NCBI GenBank assembly: GCA_028283855.1
Contig: JAPWJX010000003.1
Location: 1 to 64,000 of the forward strand
Direction of reading: 5' to 3'
Source: Verrucomicrobium sp.
Lineage (GTDB): Bacteria > Verrucomicrobiota > Verrucomicrobiia > Methylacidiphilales > GAS474
DNA length: 64,000 bases
The translations under genes and the position numbers were made by a program. The notes beneath the pieces were generated by a model that was not told the DNA's origin, did no database searches, and saw only the letters and a list, made by a program, of their open reading frames with translations. Below, piece by piece: positions 9,209 to 16,054 of this stretch. Each line of letters begins with the position of its first letter. Position 1 is the first letter of the stretch.

Positions 9209-10734
9209 CTCTTCCCTGCCATTATTTTCCAGACCACGTTTGCAAGCTTGCGGGCAAGAAGAGGGGGAACCGCATTTCCAACCTGACGATACTGGGCTGT
9301 TCTGGATCCACAAAAGAAGTAATTATCGGGAAATGTCTGAATTCTTGCCGCCTCCCTTACAGTGAAACTTCTGCACTGCGTTGGATCATAATGAATGTAG
9401 TAATGGCCATCCTTTGCAATATGGCTGGTTATGGTTCGGCAAGGTTGTGATGCCGGGTTTGCCCGAAAACGGTCATTGAAAAACCGCTCCTTGTTTTGAT
9501 CGAAAATATTGGCGTGATCCGGAAGCAATTCGTCTGGAAACTTCTGAAGATTGGGCGAGACCCCCTCTGATTTGGCATGGCAGGAGGAAAATAGGTATCG
9601 GTGTAGATCGGATTCGATGTGCGCCCGCGAACTGTGGTTGGCAACACCCCCCATATGCGGGTCGATAAACCATGTTGCTTCCGAGTGGAGGGTGTAGGGC
9701 CTGCATGCAACAAACTCACCGCCACGATCTTTTTGAGGGCGGTTGATTCCATCCAAGGACTCCTCAATGGTTTCAGCCAGCTTTTCACCCCCCCTCCTTT
9801 TGATTGAGGAAAGATGTGTGCGGATGCCACGCACCGCCGTCACCCATTTCTCAAAGTTATCCTCCCCACTCTGGGACAGTCCGCTTCGAAGTCTTGGCAG
9901 TCCCTGAAGAACCTGTGAAATTGAGCATGGTTTTGATGACTTGAGAAGAATGCTAGGCTGATCCACATCCAGATCCTCCCGAATTCCGAGAAGGATCACA
10001 CGATGCCGCATCTGTGGTATGCCATAATTTTCACATTCAATGATGTAATCGGCCGCCTTGAATTCCGGAGACTTTCCAGAGGGACGGCTCCTAGCCTCTT
10101 TTGAAAATGAAAATATCCGGTAGCGCTTTCCACCAATGATTCCTGTCGCGCCTCCGGGATCACGCAAATCCTCAAGAATTCTCTGGAAAATCGAGCCATC
10201 AATGTCGGCACTCAACAATCCCTTCACGTTTTCCATTACAAAAACAGATGGACGAAAACGCGCAACAATGCCCAAATATTCCCGATAGAGCCCGACTCGC
10301 ACATCGGTCTTTTTGATGCCCCTGTTTCTGGCGCGCCCGATTGTTGAATAAGCCTGACAGGGGGGGCCGCCAACAAGAACCCAGTCCTTTGCGCCGTTCA
10401 GGGCCGCCGCAATTCTGCGATGGACTTCACCGGCCGGGGTGATACCCAGGGTGGCTCTCCAAGCCTCCTCCTCCGCCTGTTGTCTTTGAAATGGCCACGC
10501 CTCGTAAAGATTCTCAAGTGAGATTTCCCCACGGATCATCCTGTAGTAGTCGTCCGGTTTTCGACGCGTGAATGCGCGATAAAAGGCACGAAGACTGAGC
10601 GTGGAGTGCGCCCACTCCTCCATTTCAATCGAAAGCCTGATGTGGAAGGGGTGGCTGCCGACCTTGGAATAGGATGAGAATCCTTCCCCGAGTCCACCAG
10701 GTCCGGCAAACAAGTCAATTACAGGAATGTTCAT
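9205..10734 (-). CDS. dcm: DNA (cytosine-5) methyltransferase
   Basis: The 509-residue protein has the C5-methyltransferase motifs in canonical order. Motif I is DLFAGPGGLGEGF at 7-19. Motif IV is GGPPCQAYS with catalytic Cys126. Motif VI is ENV at 168-170 and motif VIII is QMRHRVILLG at 241-250. Motif IX is PCRTITSHIAKDGHYY and motif X is RQVGNAVPPLLA near the C-terminus. The target-recognition region between VIII and IX is long, about 200 residues. It should mark self DNA for the restriction subunits downstream. It overlaps the Vsr-like gene before it and the GHKL gene after it by 4 nt each. The gene symbol denotes the family, not the E. coli recognition site. Confidence 0.95.
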   Translation of the reverse strand: MNIPVIDLFAGPGGLGEGFSSYSKVGSHPFHIRLSIEMEEWAHSTLSLRAFYRAFTRRKPDDYYRMIRGEISLENLYEAWPFQRQQAEEEAWRATLGITPAGEVHRRIAAALNGAKDWVLVGGPPCQAYSTIGRARNRGIKKTDVRVGLYREYLGIVARFRPSVFVMENVKGLLSADIDGSIFQRILEDLRDPGGATGIIGGKRYRIFSFSKEARSRPSGKSPEFKAADYIIECENYGIPQMRHRVILLGIREDLDVDQPSILLKSSKPCSISQVLQGLPRLRSGLSQSGEDNFEKWVTAVRGIRTHLSSIKRRGGEKLAETIEESLDGINRPQKDRGGEFVACRPYTLHSEATWFIDPHMGGVANHSSRAHIESDLHRYLFSSCHAKSEGVSPNLQKFPDELLPDHANIFDQNKERFFNDRFRANPASQPCRTITSHIAKDGHYYIHYDPTQCRSFTVREAARIQTFPDNYFFCGSRTAQYRQVGNAVPPLLARKLANVVWKIMAGKR

Positions 10735-11183
10735 TTGCCCTTCAAAGCGGTCTTTTCAAAAGCATTAGATCTTTGGGAAATTAATCTGGTGAGACGGGAG
10801 ATGCAGTATCCTGGATTTCTGCGCAGATCACCCTCCCAGAATCTGACTGGCATCCATCCTTTTTCTTTTAGGATCCGATTGACGTGACGATCCCGCCTCC
10901 GGTTGCCCTCAATTTTTTTCCGCCAAAATTCCACATTGGTTCCTGGAAGCTTTGAGCGGGTTGGATGTCCATGCCAGAAATCACCATCCACAAACACCGC
11001 CAGCCGGATGGACCGGAATACGAAATCAGGTCGTCCGTAAAGATTCTGCCTTCTTCTCCAGCCTGTAATTCCAAATTTCTTCATCAAAGTGATCAGGCAA
11101 AGCTCCGTCGAGGCATTGCCGCCCCCCCGTATTTGAGCCATGACCAGAGATCGCTTTTCCACTGTAAAAACATCGGGACACAT
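10731..11183 (-). CDS. vsr: Vsr-type endonuclease, first gene of the defence operon
   Basis: The 150-residue product aligns with very-short-patch-repair endonucleases: RSLVMAQIRGGGNASTE, GRPDFVF with catalytic Asp53, AVFVDGDFWHGHP at 62-74 and NVEFWRKKIEGNRRRD. Vsr nicks T:G mismatches formed by deamination of 5-methylcytosine and commonly sits beside dcm. Here the Cys of the usual GCFWH motif is Asp, and the later Cys of the EC-x-L element is Gly. The structural zinc ligands of E. coli Vsr are therefore missing. It may still repair mismatches or may act as a restriction nuclease. The ATG at 11183 has no obvious ribosome-binding site. The next gene starts in its stop codon (ATGA). Confidence 0.88.
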   Translation of the reverse strand: MCPDVFTVEKRSLVMAQIRGGGNASTELCLITLMKKFGITGWRRRQNLYGRPDFVFRSIRLAVFVDGDFWHGHPTRSKLPGTNVEFWRKKIEGNRRRDRHVNRILKEKGWMPVRFWEGDLRRNPGYCISRLTRLISQRSNAFEKTALKGK

Positions 11184-11307
11184 CTGAACGGAACAGGGTG
11201 AGAGATGAGAGGCTAGATGGCCTAAAAATACAGGGCGAGGCTGATTTTAAAGGATCGAAATGTACAGTGATCAGATCCCCAAAATTGAACCCGTCTGTGA
11301 GACTCGA
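11184..11307 (-). promoter_or_regulatory. Gene-free stretch expected to hold the defence-operon promoter
   Basis: This 124-bp interval separates the FGE-sulfatase gene stop from the vsr start, both leftward. It is A/T-richer than the genes and contains TTAAAAT on the minus strand near 11250, which could be a -10 element. No convincing -35 box or terminator hairpin was found. It is the only sizeable gap upstream of the six overlapping genes, so transcription of the operon should start here or be read in from upstream. Confidence 0.35.
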
Positions 11308-12249
11308 TCACCTGACCACTAAAACGATTCGAAAGCCAATGGTGGAGCGATGGGTGCCAGGGAAGGCGTAATCACGTGCTGAAGTCTTGATGTCCAAACC
11401 GTCCTGCCATGAAGAACCTCGCAAAATCCGATGGGTCTTTCCTTCGTCCGGCACATATTGCTTCTCAACGAAATTTTGCGAAAAAGGCATTCCGTCCGGC
11501 CCGGCGGTCATTTCTGGATCCTTCACTCGGATCTCTTCGCCAAACCAGTCCATGCACCACTGCCAAACATTCCCACTCATATCGTAAAGCCCGTAAACAT
11601 TTGGAAGAAAGCTACCGACCGGACTCGTTCGAGGAAATGAATCATTGTACCCTGAGATAATCTCAAGGTTTGTCGGCCAATCGGGCGCACGCACTTCCTC
11701 TCCCGCAAAATTCGCCGCGTCTTTGGGAGGAGGCCATTGATTGCCCCAAGGATACACTCCAGGGCCGGCGGCCTGACTCCATTCGTCATCCGTCGGCAGG
11801 CGATATTCTTGTTCGGCCTTCAACGTTCCGTCGGCACGCTCTTTCCCCGTCAACCAAGCACAAAAGGCCATGGCATCGTCCCAGCTTACATCCACCACCG
11901 GGTCATCCGCACTCTGCTTAAAACCGGGCTTTTTCCAATCCCCTGAGGGTTTTCCATCGGGGTCATTCTCCTGATAAACCCCTTCCGGGATGTATCCAGA
12001 CTGTGCCACAAAAGCCTCAAAATCCTTTACACGCACGTCGTATATCCCAAATAGAACTTGGCGATCGGGAATAGGACAAAATTTCATTCCCAAACTATTT
12101 TGCCAAGGTTCCCCATCCTTAAGATCGATACCCTCTGCGGCAAAGATTCCAAATTGAAAAACGAGGATAAAAACAAAAGGAAGTCCCCCAAGCAGACGCC
12201 ACTCGCGATTGCTGAAGTCTTGCATGTTAATGAGGGATGACAAAGGCAT
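11308..12249 (-). CDS. Secreted FGE-sulfatase (SUMF1-like) domain protein
   Basis: An N-terminal hydrophobic stretch (LLGGLPFVFILVFQFGIFAA) is a signal peptide or anchor. The rest is a formylglycine-generating-enzyme/SUMF1-type domain with NSLGMKFCPIP, VVDVSWDDAMAFCAWLTG, YRLPTDDEW, PWGN, YDMSGNVWQWCMDW and RGSSW...GFRI. The paired cysteines of true FGE (the RGGSW-xx-C region) are absent, so sulfatase activation is unlikely. Such domains also occur as ligand-binding (CLec-fold) modules. The start is uncertain: ATG at 12249 follows a GGTGG stretch, GTG at 12258 lies upstream and ATG at 12225 gives a tighter signal peptide. It follows, and depending on the start overlaps, the coiled-coil gene. 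Confidence 0.8.
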   Translation of the reverse strand: MPLSSLINMQDFSNREWRLLGGLPFVFILVFQFGIFAAEGIDLKDGEPWQNSLGMKFCPIPDRQVLFGIYDVRVKDFEAFVAQSGYIPEGVYQENDPDGKPSGDWKKPGFKQSADDPVVDVSWDDAMAFCAWLTGKERADGTLKAEQEYRLPTDDEWSQAAGPGVYPWGNQWPPPKDAANFAGEEVRAPDWPTNLEIISGYNDSFPRTSPVGSFLPNVYGLYDMSGNVWQWCMDWFGEEIRVKDPEMTAGPDGMPFSQNFVEKQYVPDEGKTHRILRGSSWQDGLDIKTSARDYAFPGTHRSTIGFRIVLVVR

Positions 12250-13021
12250 TACCGCCACCCAGTCCGATCACCGAATAACTGGAGGGATCGCTTTTTCCTG
12301 CTGGGTCGCCTTGTTCATCTGACAAGCTCGAGCCGTATAACTCCGCCTTTCTCTCGTAAGCCATTTGTACGCCTGGAGAAAGCTTCTGCCACTCCTGCTC
12401 TGCGTATATTTCCGCTTGGGCATTGCTCAAGCCCGCGAGCGGACCTCCAGTATAATGCGCTCCTTTGTTGTTCAATATGTACCGTCCCGATTGGCTCTTT
12501 AATTCGTTGAGATAGCGCCTAAAGCCATTGACGGTCGGTTTTGGAGACGTCGAATCAACCGATTTTTGGGCACCATTTTGAGCCAGCTTGGTTTGAATGC
12601 CCCTGAGTTGCTCCTGAAGCTTGTTGATCATCTCCTCCTTTTCATTCGCGGCATCCAAGGCGTGAGCCAGCCCGTCAGACAACTCACTGTCCTTTTGGGA
12701 AAGGGCAGCAACCACCGACCTTTCTGCTTCCGCTTTTTGCACAGCCTTCTCCTTTTCGCGCAAAGCCTCCTCCCGATCTGCTTGGAGCTTTTTTAGATTT
12801 TCCTTAAGCGATGCCTGCTGCCCGTTCATCTCAGCAAGAAGCTGCTGTTTCTCCGCCAATGCGTTTTGAAGTCCCTCTACCACTGTCTGGGAGTCTTTTC
12901 TGGCAGCCTCCATCATGGACACCGTTTTCTGGCGTTCATATTGGTGAACAAGAATCATTCCTCCCGTTGTGCAGATGATTGCCGATATCAATGCCCCCAT
13001 AGCCTGTTGAAAGATGCCCAT
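12227..13021 (-). CDS. Membrane-anchored coiled-coil protein with HMG-box-like C-terminus
   Basis: The 264-residue protein has one membrane helix at about 8-27 and then a long charged coiled coil at about 35-148 rich in Glu, Lys, Gln and Ala. A Ser/Pro linker and a globular tail follow. The tail (about 160-230) reads PTVNGFRRYLNEL...LSNAQAEIYAEQEWQKLSPG-x-Q-x-AYERKAELY. Its pattern of an aromatic helix, a W-x-x-LS turn and Y-x-x-KAE is that of an HMG-box. I know no bacterial family with this exact layout, so function is unassigned. It is transcribed divergently from the XRE regulator and followed by the FGE-sulfatase-domain gene, with which it probably forms an operon. Confidence 0.7.
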   Translation of the reverse strand: MGIFQQAMGALISAIICTTGGMILVHQYERQKTVSMMEAARKDSQTVVEGLQNALAEKQQLLAEMNGQQASLKENLKKLQADREEALREKEKAVQKAEAERSVVAALSQKDSELSDGLAHALDAANEKEEMINKLQEQLRGIQTKLAQNGAQKSVDSTSPKPTVNGFRRYLNELKSQSGRYILNNKGAHYTGGPLAGLSNAQAEIYAEQEWQKLSPGVQMAYERKAELYGSSLSDEQGDPAGKSDPSSYSVIGLGGGNAFVIPH

Positions 13022-13058
13022 AAATTTGTTCCGAAAAGCGTTAGTAAGATGAATTAAG

Positions 13059-13112
13059 TACGCCCCGTTGGGCCGTGTTGGTCAACATTCAAATACGGCG
13101 TAATGGGGCGTA
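13059..13112. promoter_or_regulatory. Inverted repeat between the XRE regulator and the coiled-coil operon
   Basis: TACGCCCCGTTGGGCCGT at 13059-13076 and ACGGCGTAATGGGGCGTA at 13095-13112 are inverted copies matching at 15 of 18 positions, separated by 18 bp. The right half overlaps the first start codon of the XRE gene. The location in the divergent gap fits an operator used by this regulator for autoregulation and control of the leftward genes. This is inferred from position and symmetry. Confidence 0.55.
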
Positions 13113-13339
13113 TGCCCTTGACGGCTGAAGAACACAAAGTTCTGAAGAGACTGGGAGAAAATGTCCGACGCTCTCGCGTTGCTTCTGGCTCCACACAGGA
13201 GCAGCTGGCAGAAAAGGCTGATCTGAATCCGAGAACGGTCCAGAAGATCGAAGCGGGCCGCCTCAATATCCTTGCTACGACCATTTACCGCATTAGCCGG
13301 GCCCTGAAGGTGGGTGCGACTGACCTGCTGGGCCCTTAA
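13103..13339 (+). CDS. XRE-family HTH transcriptional regulator
   Basis: The 78-residue protein is a single lambda-Cro/CI-type helix-turn-helix domain: LKRLGENVRRSRVASGSTQEQ, LAEKADLNPRTVQKIEAGR and TIYRISRALKVGATDLLG. There is no second domain, as in small phage and island regulators. Two start codons are possible, ATG at 13103 and ATG at 13112. The inverted repeat ends exactly at the second, which would suit self-repression. It is divergent from the membrane coiled-coil gene. It may control the element's accessory operon or its excision and replication genes. Confidence 0.88.
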   Translation: MGRMPLTAEEHKVLKRLGENVRRSRVASGSTQEQLAEKADLNPRTVQKIEAGRLNILATTIYRISRALKVGATDLLGP

Positions 13340-13389
13340 ATTGGTTAAAAAGACGACCTTTATCCCTATCCTTACGGCGGCGGGATGGC

Positions 13390-13413
13390 TTTGTTAACCG
13401 GTTTTTAAGACTG
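13390..13413 (+). repeat. Repeat copy A (TTTGTTAACC...GACTG)
   Basis: A 24-bp sequence beginning TTTGTTAACC and ending GACTG recurs at 14695-14716 with one mismatch and a 2-bp gap. This copy lies between the convergent XRE gene and the small gene at 13405. Confidence 0.4.
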
Positions 13414-13421
13414 GCTTAAAA
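13403..13421. terminator. Possible bidirectional weak terminator
   Basis: TTTTAAG-ACTGG-CTTAAAA is a perfect 7-bp A/T-rich inverted repeat between convergent genes, followed rightward by TTATTTT. The stem is weak, and it overlaps the stop codon of the leftward small gene. Confidence 0.35.
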
Positions 13422-13593
13422 TTATTTTCTGATCGAGCTGGCGCTCCAAGGTAGCGACGCGTTCCTGAAGGCACTTGCTTATCTTCACCTGCATTTCCAC
13501 CTCCACTTTCAGACTGCCTACCATCTCAAGCATTGCATTGAAGAGAACTGGATCAATGGGCGGTTCCGGAGGCTTATTCTTTTTGAAAATCAT
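13405..13593 (-). CDS. Small hypothetical coiled-coil protein
   Basis: The 62-residue product has a basic Pro-rich start (MIFKKNKPPEPP) and then one continuous amphipathic helix (MLEMVGSLKVEVEMQVKIS...VATLERQLDQ). It looks like a small coiled-coil or oligomerisation protein. The ATG at 13593 has a GAAGAG-like stretch a little upstream. No family is recognised. Composition is like its island neighbours. It is convergent with the XRE gene. Confidence 0.5.
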   Translation of the reverse strand: MIFKKNKPPEPPIDPVLFNAMLEMVGSLKVEVEMQVKISKCLQERVATLERQLDQKIILSQS

Positions 13594-13744
13594 GGAGTGC
13601 TCTTCAGTGACAACTTGATCCTGCCCCTAAAGCCTCAATCACAATCCTCTTCGGACCTATAGCCGAATGATTTAAGAAGCCGCTCCCACACCCGTTCAAT
13701 AGTTTGCTCCATCGCGGGCATTGAATTTGAAAATACAACTCTAG

Positions 13745-14668
13745 CTAGTCCTCTTCAGCTTCTGGTGGCTTACCAGGAGGATCAAGAAGGTTCTGGCGCA
13801 CACATTCAACGACCCCGTCCATGTCATGGTAGAACTCTATCGGTAGTTTATCGAGGCGCTTCAGGCGGTTGTTATTGTCCAGCTTCCAACCCGCAGAATC
13901 GTTGATGCTACAAAATTCCCCACTTCCATTACCGTAATCCCATATGCAGGGCACAAGCTCTTCTCGTGCCACGTTGGTCATTCCAAAAAAACCATCCTTA
14001 AGCACCAAGATGCGCTCAGGGCTCATAAACGAGATGTCGTCGTAGATTTTGGGAAGGACCTCCAAGCCCTTTTCATCGAAGACTCCCCATCGCCCATTGA
14101 AGATTAAAGGTTTTCCTGTTCGCACCGCATGGGCGGGGGCTCCGTGATAGCCAAAGCATATTAATAACCCGCAAAAAAGTGAAAGAGCAGGGGTAATATT
14201 GATACCCTTCGGATGACGGTAAAGATTGAGGCCCACCTCAAAATAGCCATCGCTCCAAGAGGTGACCATATGATAGCGGGGCGGAAGAACCCAGGTTCCA
14301 TCCATTGACAATACACCGAATAAATCACCCCGGCGGACATGAGCGTAATGGTTAATAATCCTGATTTCATCCCATTCCGCATCGAGCAACTGCTCCCCCA
14401 GATAGTTATAAAGACCGAATTGATTCAGTCTCCTGACCCGAATGAATCCCTGCCCTCTTCCTCTTGCAAATCGAGGAACATGGTCATAGAGCATTTCAAG
14501 CTTCAGGCTTTCGATCACCTGCTGTTCAAGCTCATGGGAAAGCTCAGGGTTCCATGCTTCGTCGGGAGATGTGTCTCCGTTAAGAAGCCGTGGATGGTAC
14601 AGCATGGATTCATGGCCATGGGCTGCCCGATAGTAAGAGCCATCCGCCTTGCGAAGAGCTGGGTACAT
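13745..14668 (-). CDS. WG-repeat protein
   Basis: The 307-residue protein has at least four degenerate WG (KWG) repeats of about 35 residues: FGLYNYLGEQLLDAEWDEI, FGVLSMDGTWVLPPRYHMV, WGVFDEKGLEVLPKIYDDI and FGMTNVAREELVPCIWDYG. WG repeats form small beta-propeller-like or solenoid units. They are found in bacterial proteins of mostly unknown role, some linked to contact-dependent or stress functions. There is no signal peptide. It is divergent from the sigma factor gene with a 75-bp gap. The 13594-13744 stretch downstream holds no gene I would defend. Confidence 0.75.
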   Translation of the reverse strand: MYPALRKADGSYYRAAHGHESMLYHPRLLNGDTSPDEAWNPELSHELEQQVIESLKLEMLYDHVPRFARGRGQGFIRVRRLNQFGLYNYLGEQLLDAEWDEIRIINHYAHVRRGDLFGVLSMDGTWVLPPRYHMVTSWSDGYFEVGLNLYRHPKGINITPALSLFCGLLICFGYHGAPAHAVRTGKPLIFNGRWGVFDEKGLEVLPKIYDDISFMSPERILVLKDGFFGMTNVAREELVPCIWDYGNGSGEFCSINDSAGWKLDNNNRLKRLDKLPIEFYHDMDGVVECVRQNLLDPPGKPPEAEED

Positions 14669-14694
14669 AATAGCCTCTACGTTCTGCCGCCTAT

Positions 14695-14716
14695 TTTGTT
14701 AACCAGTTTTTGACTG
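14695..14716 (+). repeat. Repeat copy B, upstream of the sigma factor
   Basis: This 22-bp sequence starting TTTGTTAACC and ending TTTTTGACTG matches 13390-13413 with one mismatch and a 2-bp gap. It lies in the divergent gap between the WG-repeat gene and the sigma factor, where it could be a binding site or part of a promoter. TTGACT inside it resembles a -35 box, but no -10 box at proper spacing is clear. Confidence 0.4.
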
Positions 14717-14743
14717 ACGGAACGGGGTTGGTAAGCTGACTTC

Positions 14744-15454
14744 ATGCCCGTCCCATCCCCGGATGATGCCTCTTTGACGGAAGATCACTCCAAGTTGGTC
14801 ACGGATCACCTTCACCTCGCGCAGGTCGTGGCGGGTGACTACAGCAATATTTCTGGGCTGGACCGTGACGATGTTCTTCAGGAGGCCCGGAAAGCCTTAA
14901 TCCACGCCGCCCTGAAATTTGATCCCTCACGGGGAACGAAGTTTTCCAGTTACGCGGGCCAAGCCATTCGCAATACGCTGAAGGATCTCTATGGCCGCCA
15001 AAAGAAAATCAAAGAAATGGAAGCCGTCCATTTGGAAGAACCGATTTTCAGAGAGGGCGAGAGGAATGAGGACAATCTAACGGGCTATGATGTGACGACA
15101 GAGCAACGGGAAAATGACCAGCAAATTGAAAAAAGAGAGTCCAATGCCATCATCGCCAGCCAAATTGCCCGATTGCCGGAAAGAACCCAAATAATGGTGC
15201 GCGGTTTTATGGCAGGAAAAACCTACGCTATTTTGGCCGAGGAAATGGGGATAAGCCGACCTGCGATATGCACCATTCTGCATGATGCCTTCAAAACCCT
15301 GCGGCAAAGGCTATACGAGGGGGGATATCAAAGCGACGGGAGCGCCCTCTATGCTCCCCGTACCCATCGGGAAATCTCCGGCGAGGAGATGCTTCTTGCC
15401 TATCAGGAGCTTTTAAATGAAGCGCGTGCCATCCAACAGACAGGCTCCAGATAG
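14744..15454 (+). CDS. Element-encoded sigma-70 family RNA polymerase sigma factor
   Basis: The 236-residue protein has region 2 (DRDDVLQEARKALIHAALKF, then DPSRGTKFSSYAGQAIRNTL) and region 4 (LPERTQIMVRGFMAG, then YAILAEEMGISRPAICTILH), joined by a charged linker. Regions 1 and 3 are absent. This two-domain layout is that of small alternative sigma factors. The core region-2 sequence is closer to sporulation/phage-type sigma factors than to ECF ones. On a mobile element it could drive late or excision-related genes. The ATG at 14744 is preceded by a poor ribosome-binding site. A tail of about 50 residues after region 4 has no known motif. Confidence 0.85.
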   Translation: MPVPSPDDASLTEDHSKLVTDHLHLAQVVAGDYSNISGLDRDDVLQEARKALIHAALKFDPSRGTKFSSYAGQAIRNTLKDLYGRQKKIKEMEAVHLEEPIFREGERNEDNLTGYDVTTEQRENDQQIEKRESNAIIASQIARLPERTQIMVRGFMAGKTYAILAEEMGISRPAICTILHDAFKTLRQRLYEGGYQSDGSALYAPRTHREISGEEMLLAYQELLNEARAIQQTGSR

Positions 15455-15475
15455 ACCCAATTAGGTTCTGAAACA

Positions 15476-15949
15476 CTATCCATCTTGGAAGTTCACGCTC
15501 GGCATTTGATCATCTGGAGCGGACGGGTTGAGTTTTTTGGCGGCCTTAGCCGCCGCTTGGTCGAGAACGGCTTGGAGAGACTTTCGCATGGCGGGGCTGT
15601 TCTCCAGCCGTTCGCGGATGGTGTCGAGGCTTTCCTTTTGCACGCTGACAATCTCCTGACGCTGGATGGGCAAGCCAATCATGTAGGAGGCGTACATCTT
15701 TGCACCAGCCTCGCGGGCACTCCAATCAGGCACATCTCCGTAAACTTGATGATTCACCAATGCCCGCTTGGTGGCAGTCATCAGGTTTAGAAGGTTCTGC
15801 GCAAATACCTCAGGTGGGCATAGTGTCGCCATTGCCCGCGTAATGGATGGAGCGATCTCTGTAGGAGTAGGCGTGTGGCCTGCGAGGATTTTCTCCGCTC
15901 GTGCCTGCATATCGGCCTTTATTTTAGCTGAAATACTTTGAGGTTTCAT
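15476..15949 (-). CDS. Hypothetical protein, possibly small-terminase-like
   Basis: The 157-residue protein is largely helical. A central block (LLNLMTATKRALVNHQVYGD, then VPDWSAREAGAKMYASYMIG, LP) resembles the VPDxxAR...AL/YxxxxG block seen in many phage small-terminase-like proteins. A charged helix and an Ala/Lys-rich tail follow. If so, it is the only packaging-type gene here, which is typical of satellites that redirect a helper phage's packaging. The match is a motif-level impression only. The ATG at 15949 lies next to a GTACTGTAC site. Confidence 0.4.
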   Translation of the reverse strand: MKPQSISAKIKADMQARAEKILAGHTPTPTEIAPSITRAMATLCPPEVFAQNLLNLMTATKRALVNHQVYGDVPDWSAREAGAKMYASYMIGLPIQRQEIVSVQKESLDTIRERLENSPAMRKSLQAVLDQAAAKAAKKLNPSAPDDQMPSVNFQDG

Positions 15950-15951
15950 AT

Positions 15952-15960
15952 GTACTGTAC
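15952..15960. promoter_or_regulatory. GTACTGTAC site at a gene start
   Basis: GTACTGTAC lies 2 nt upstream (on the minus strand) of the 15949 start codon. A one-mismatch version, GTATTGTAC, lies 7 nt upstream of the Xis-like gene at 17686. Shared placement over the ribosome-binding region suggests a common operator. Confidence 0.3.
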
Positions 15961-16054
15961 GCGCACGCGGGCGCGAGGGATTTTCATGTAATACTAGTGA
16001 TTCTATAAGACAGCGTCCAAATTGAGACGTCTGTAAAAAGTTAAGACATCTCGG

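Noticed and set aside
13635-13721. 28-codon leftward ORF between the small coiled-coil gene and the WG-repeat gene
   Set aside because: No ribosome-binding site, no recognisable motif, and length easily expected by chance.
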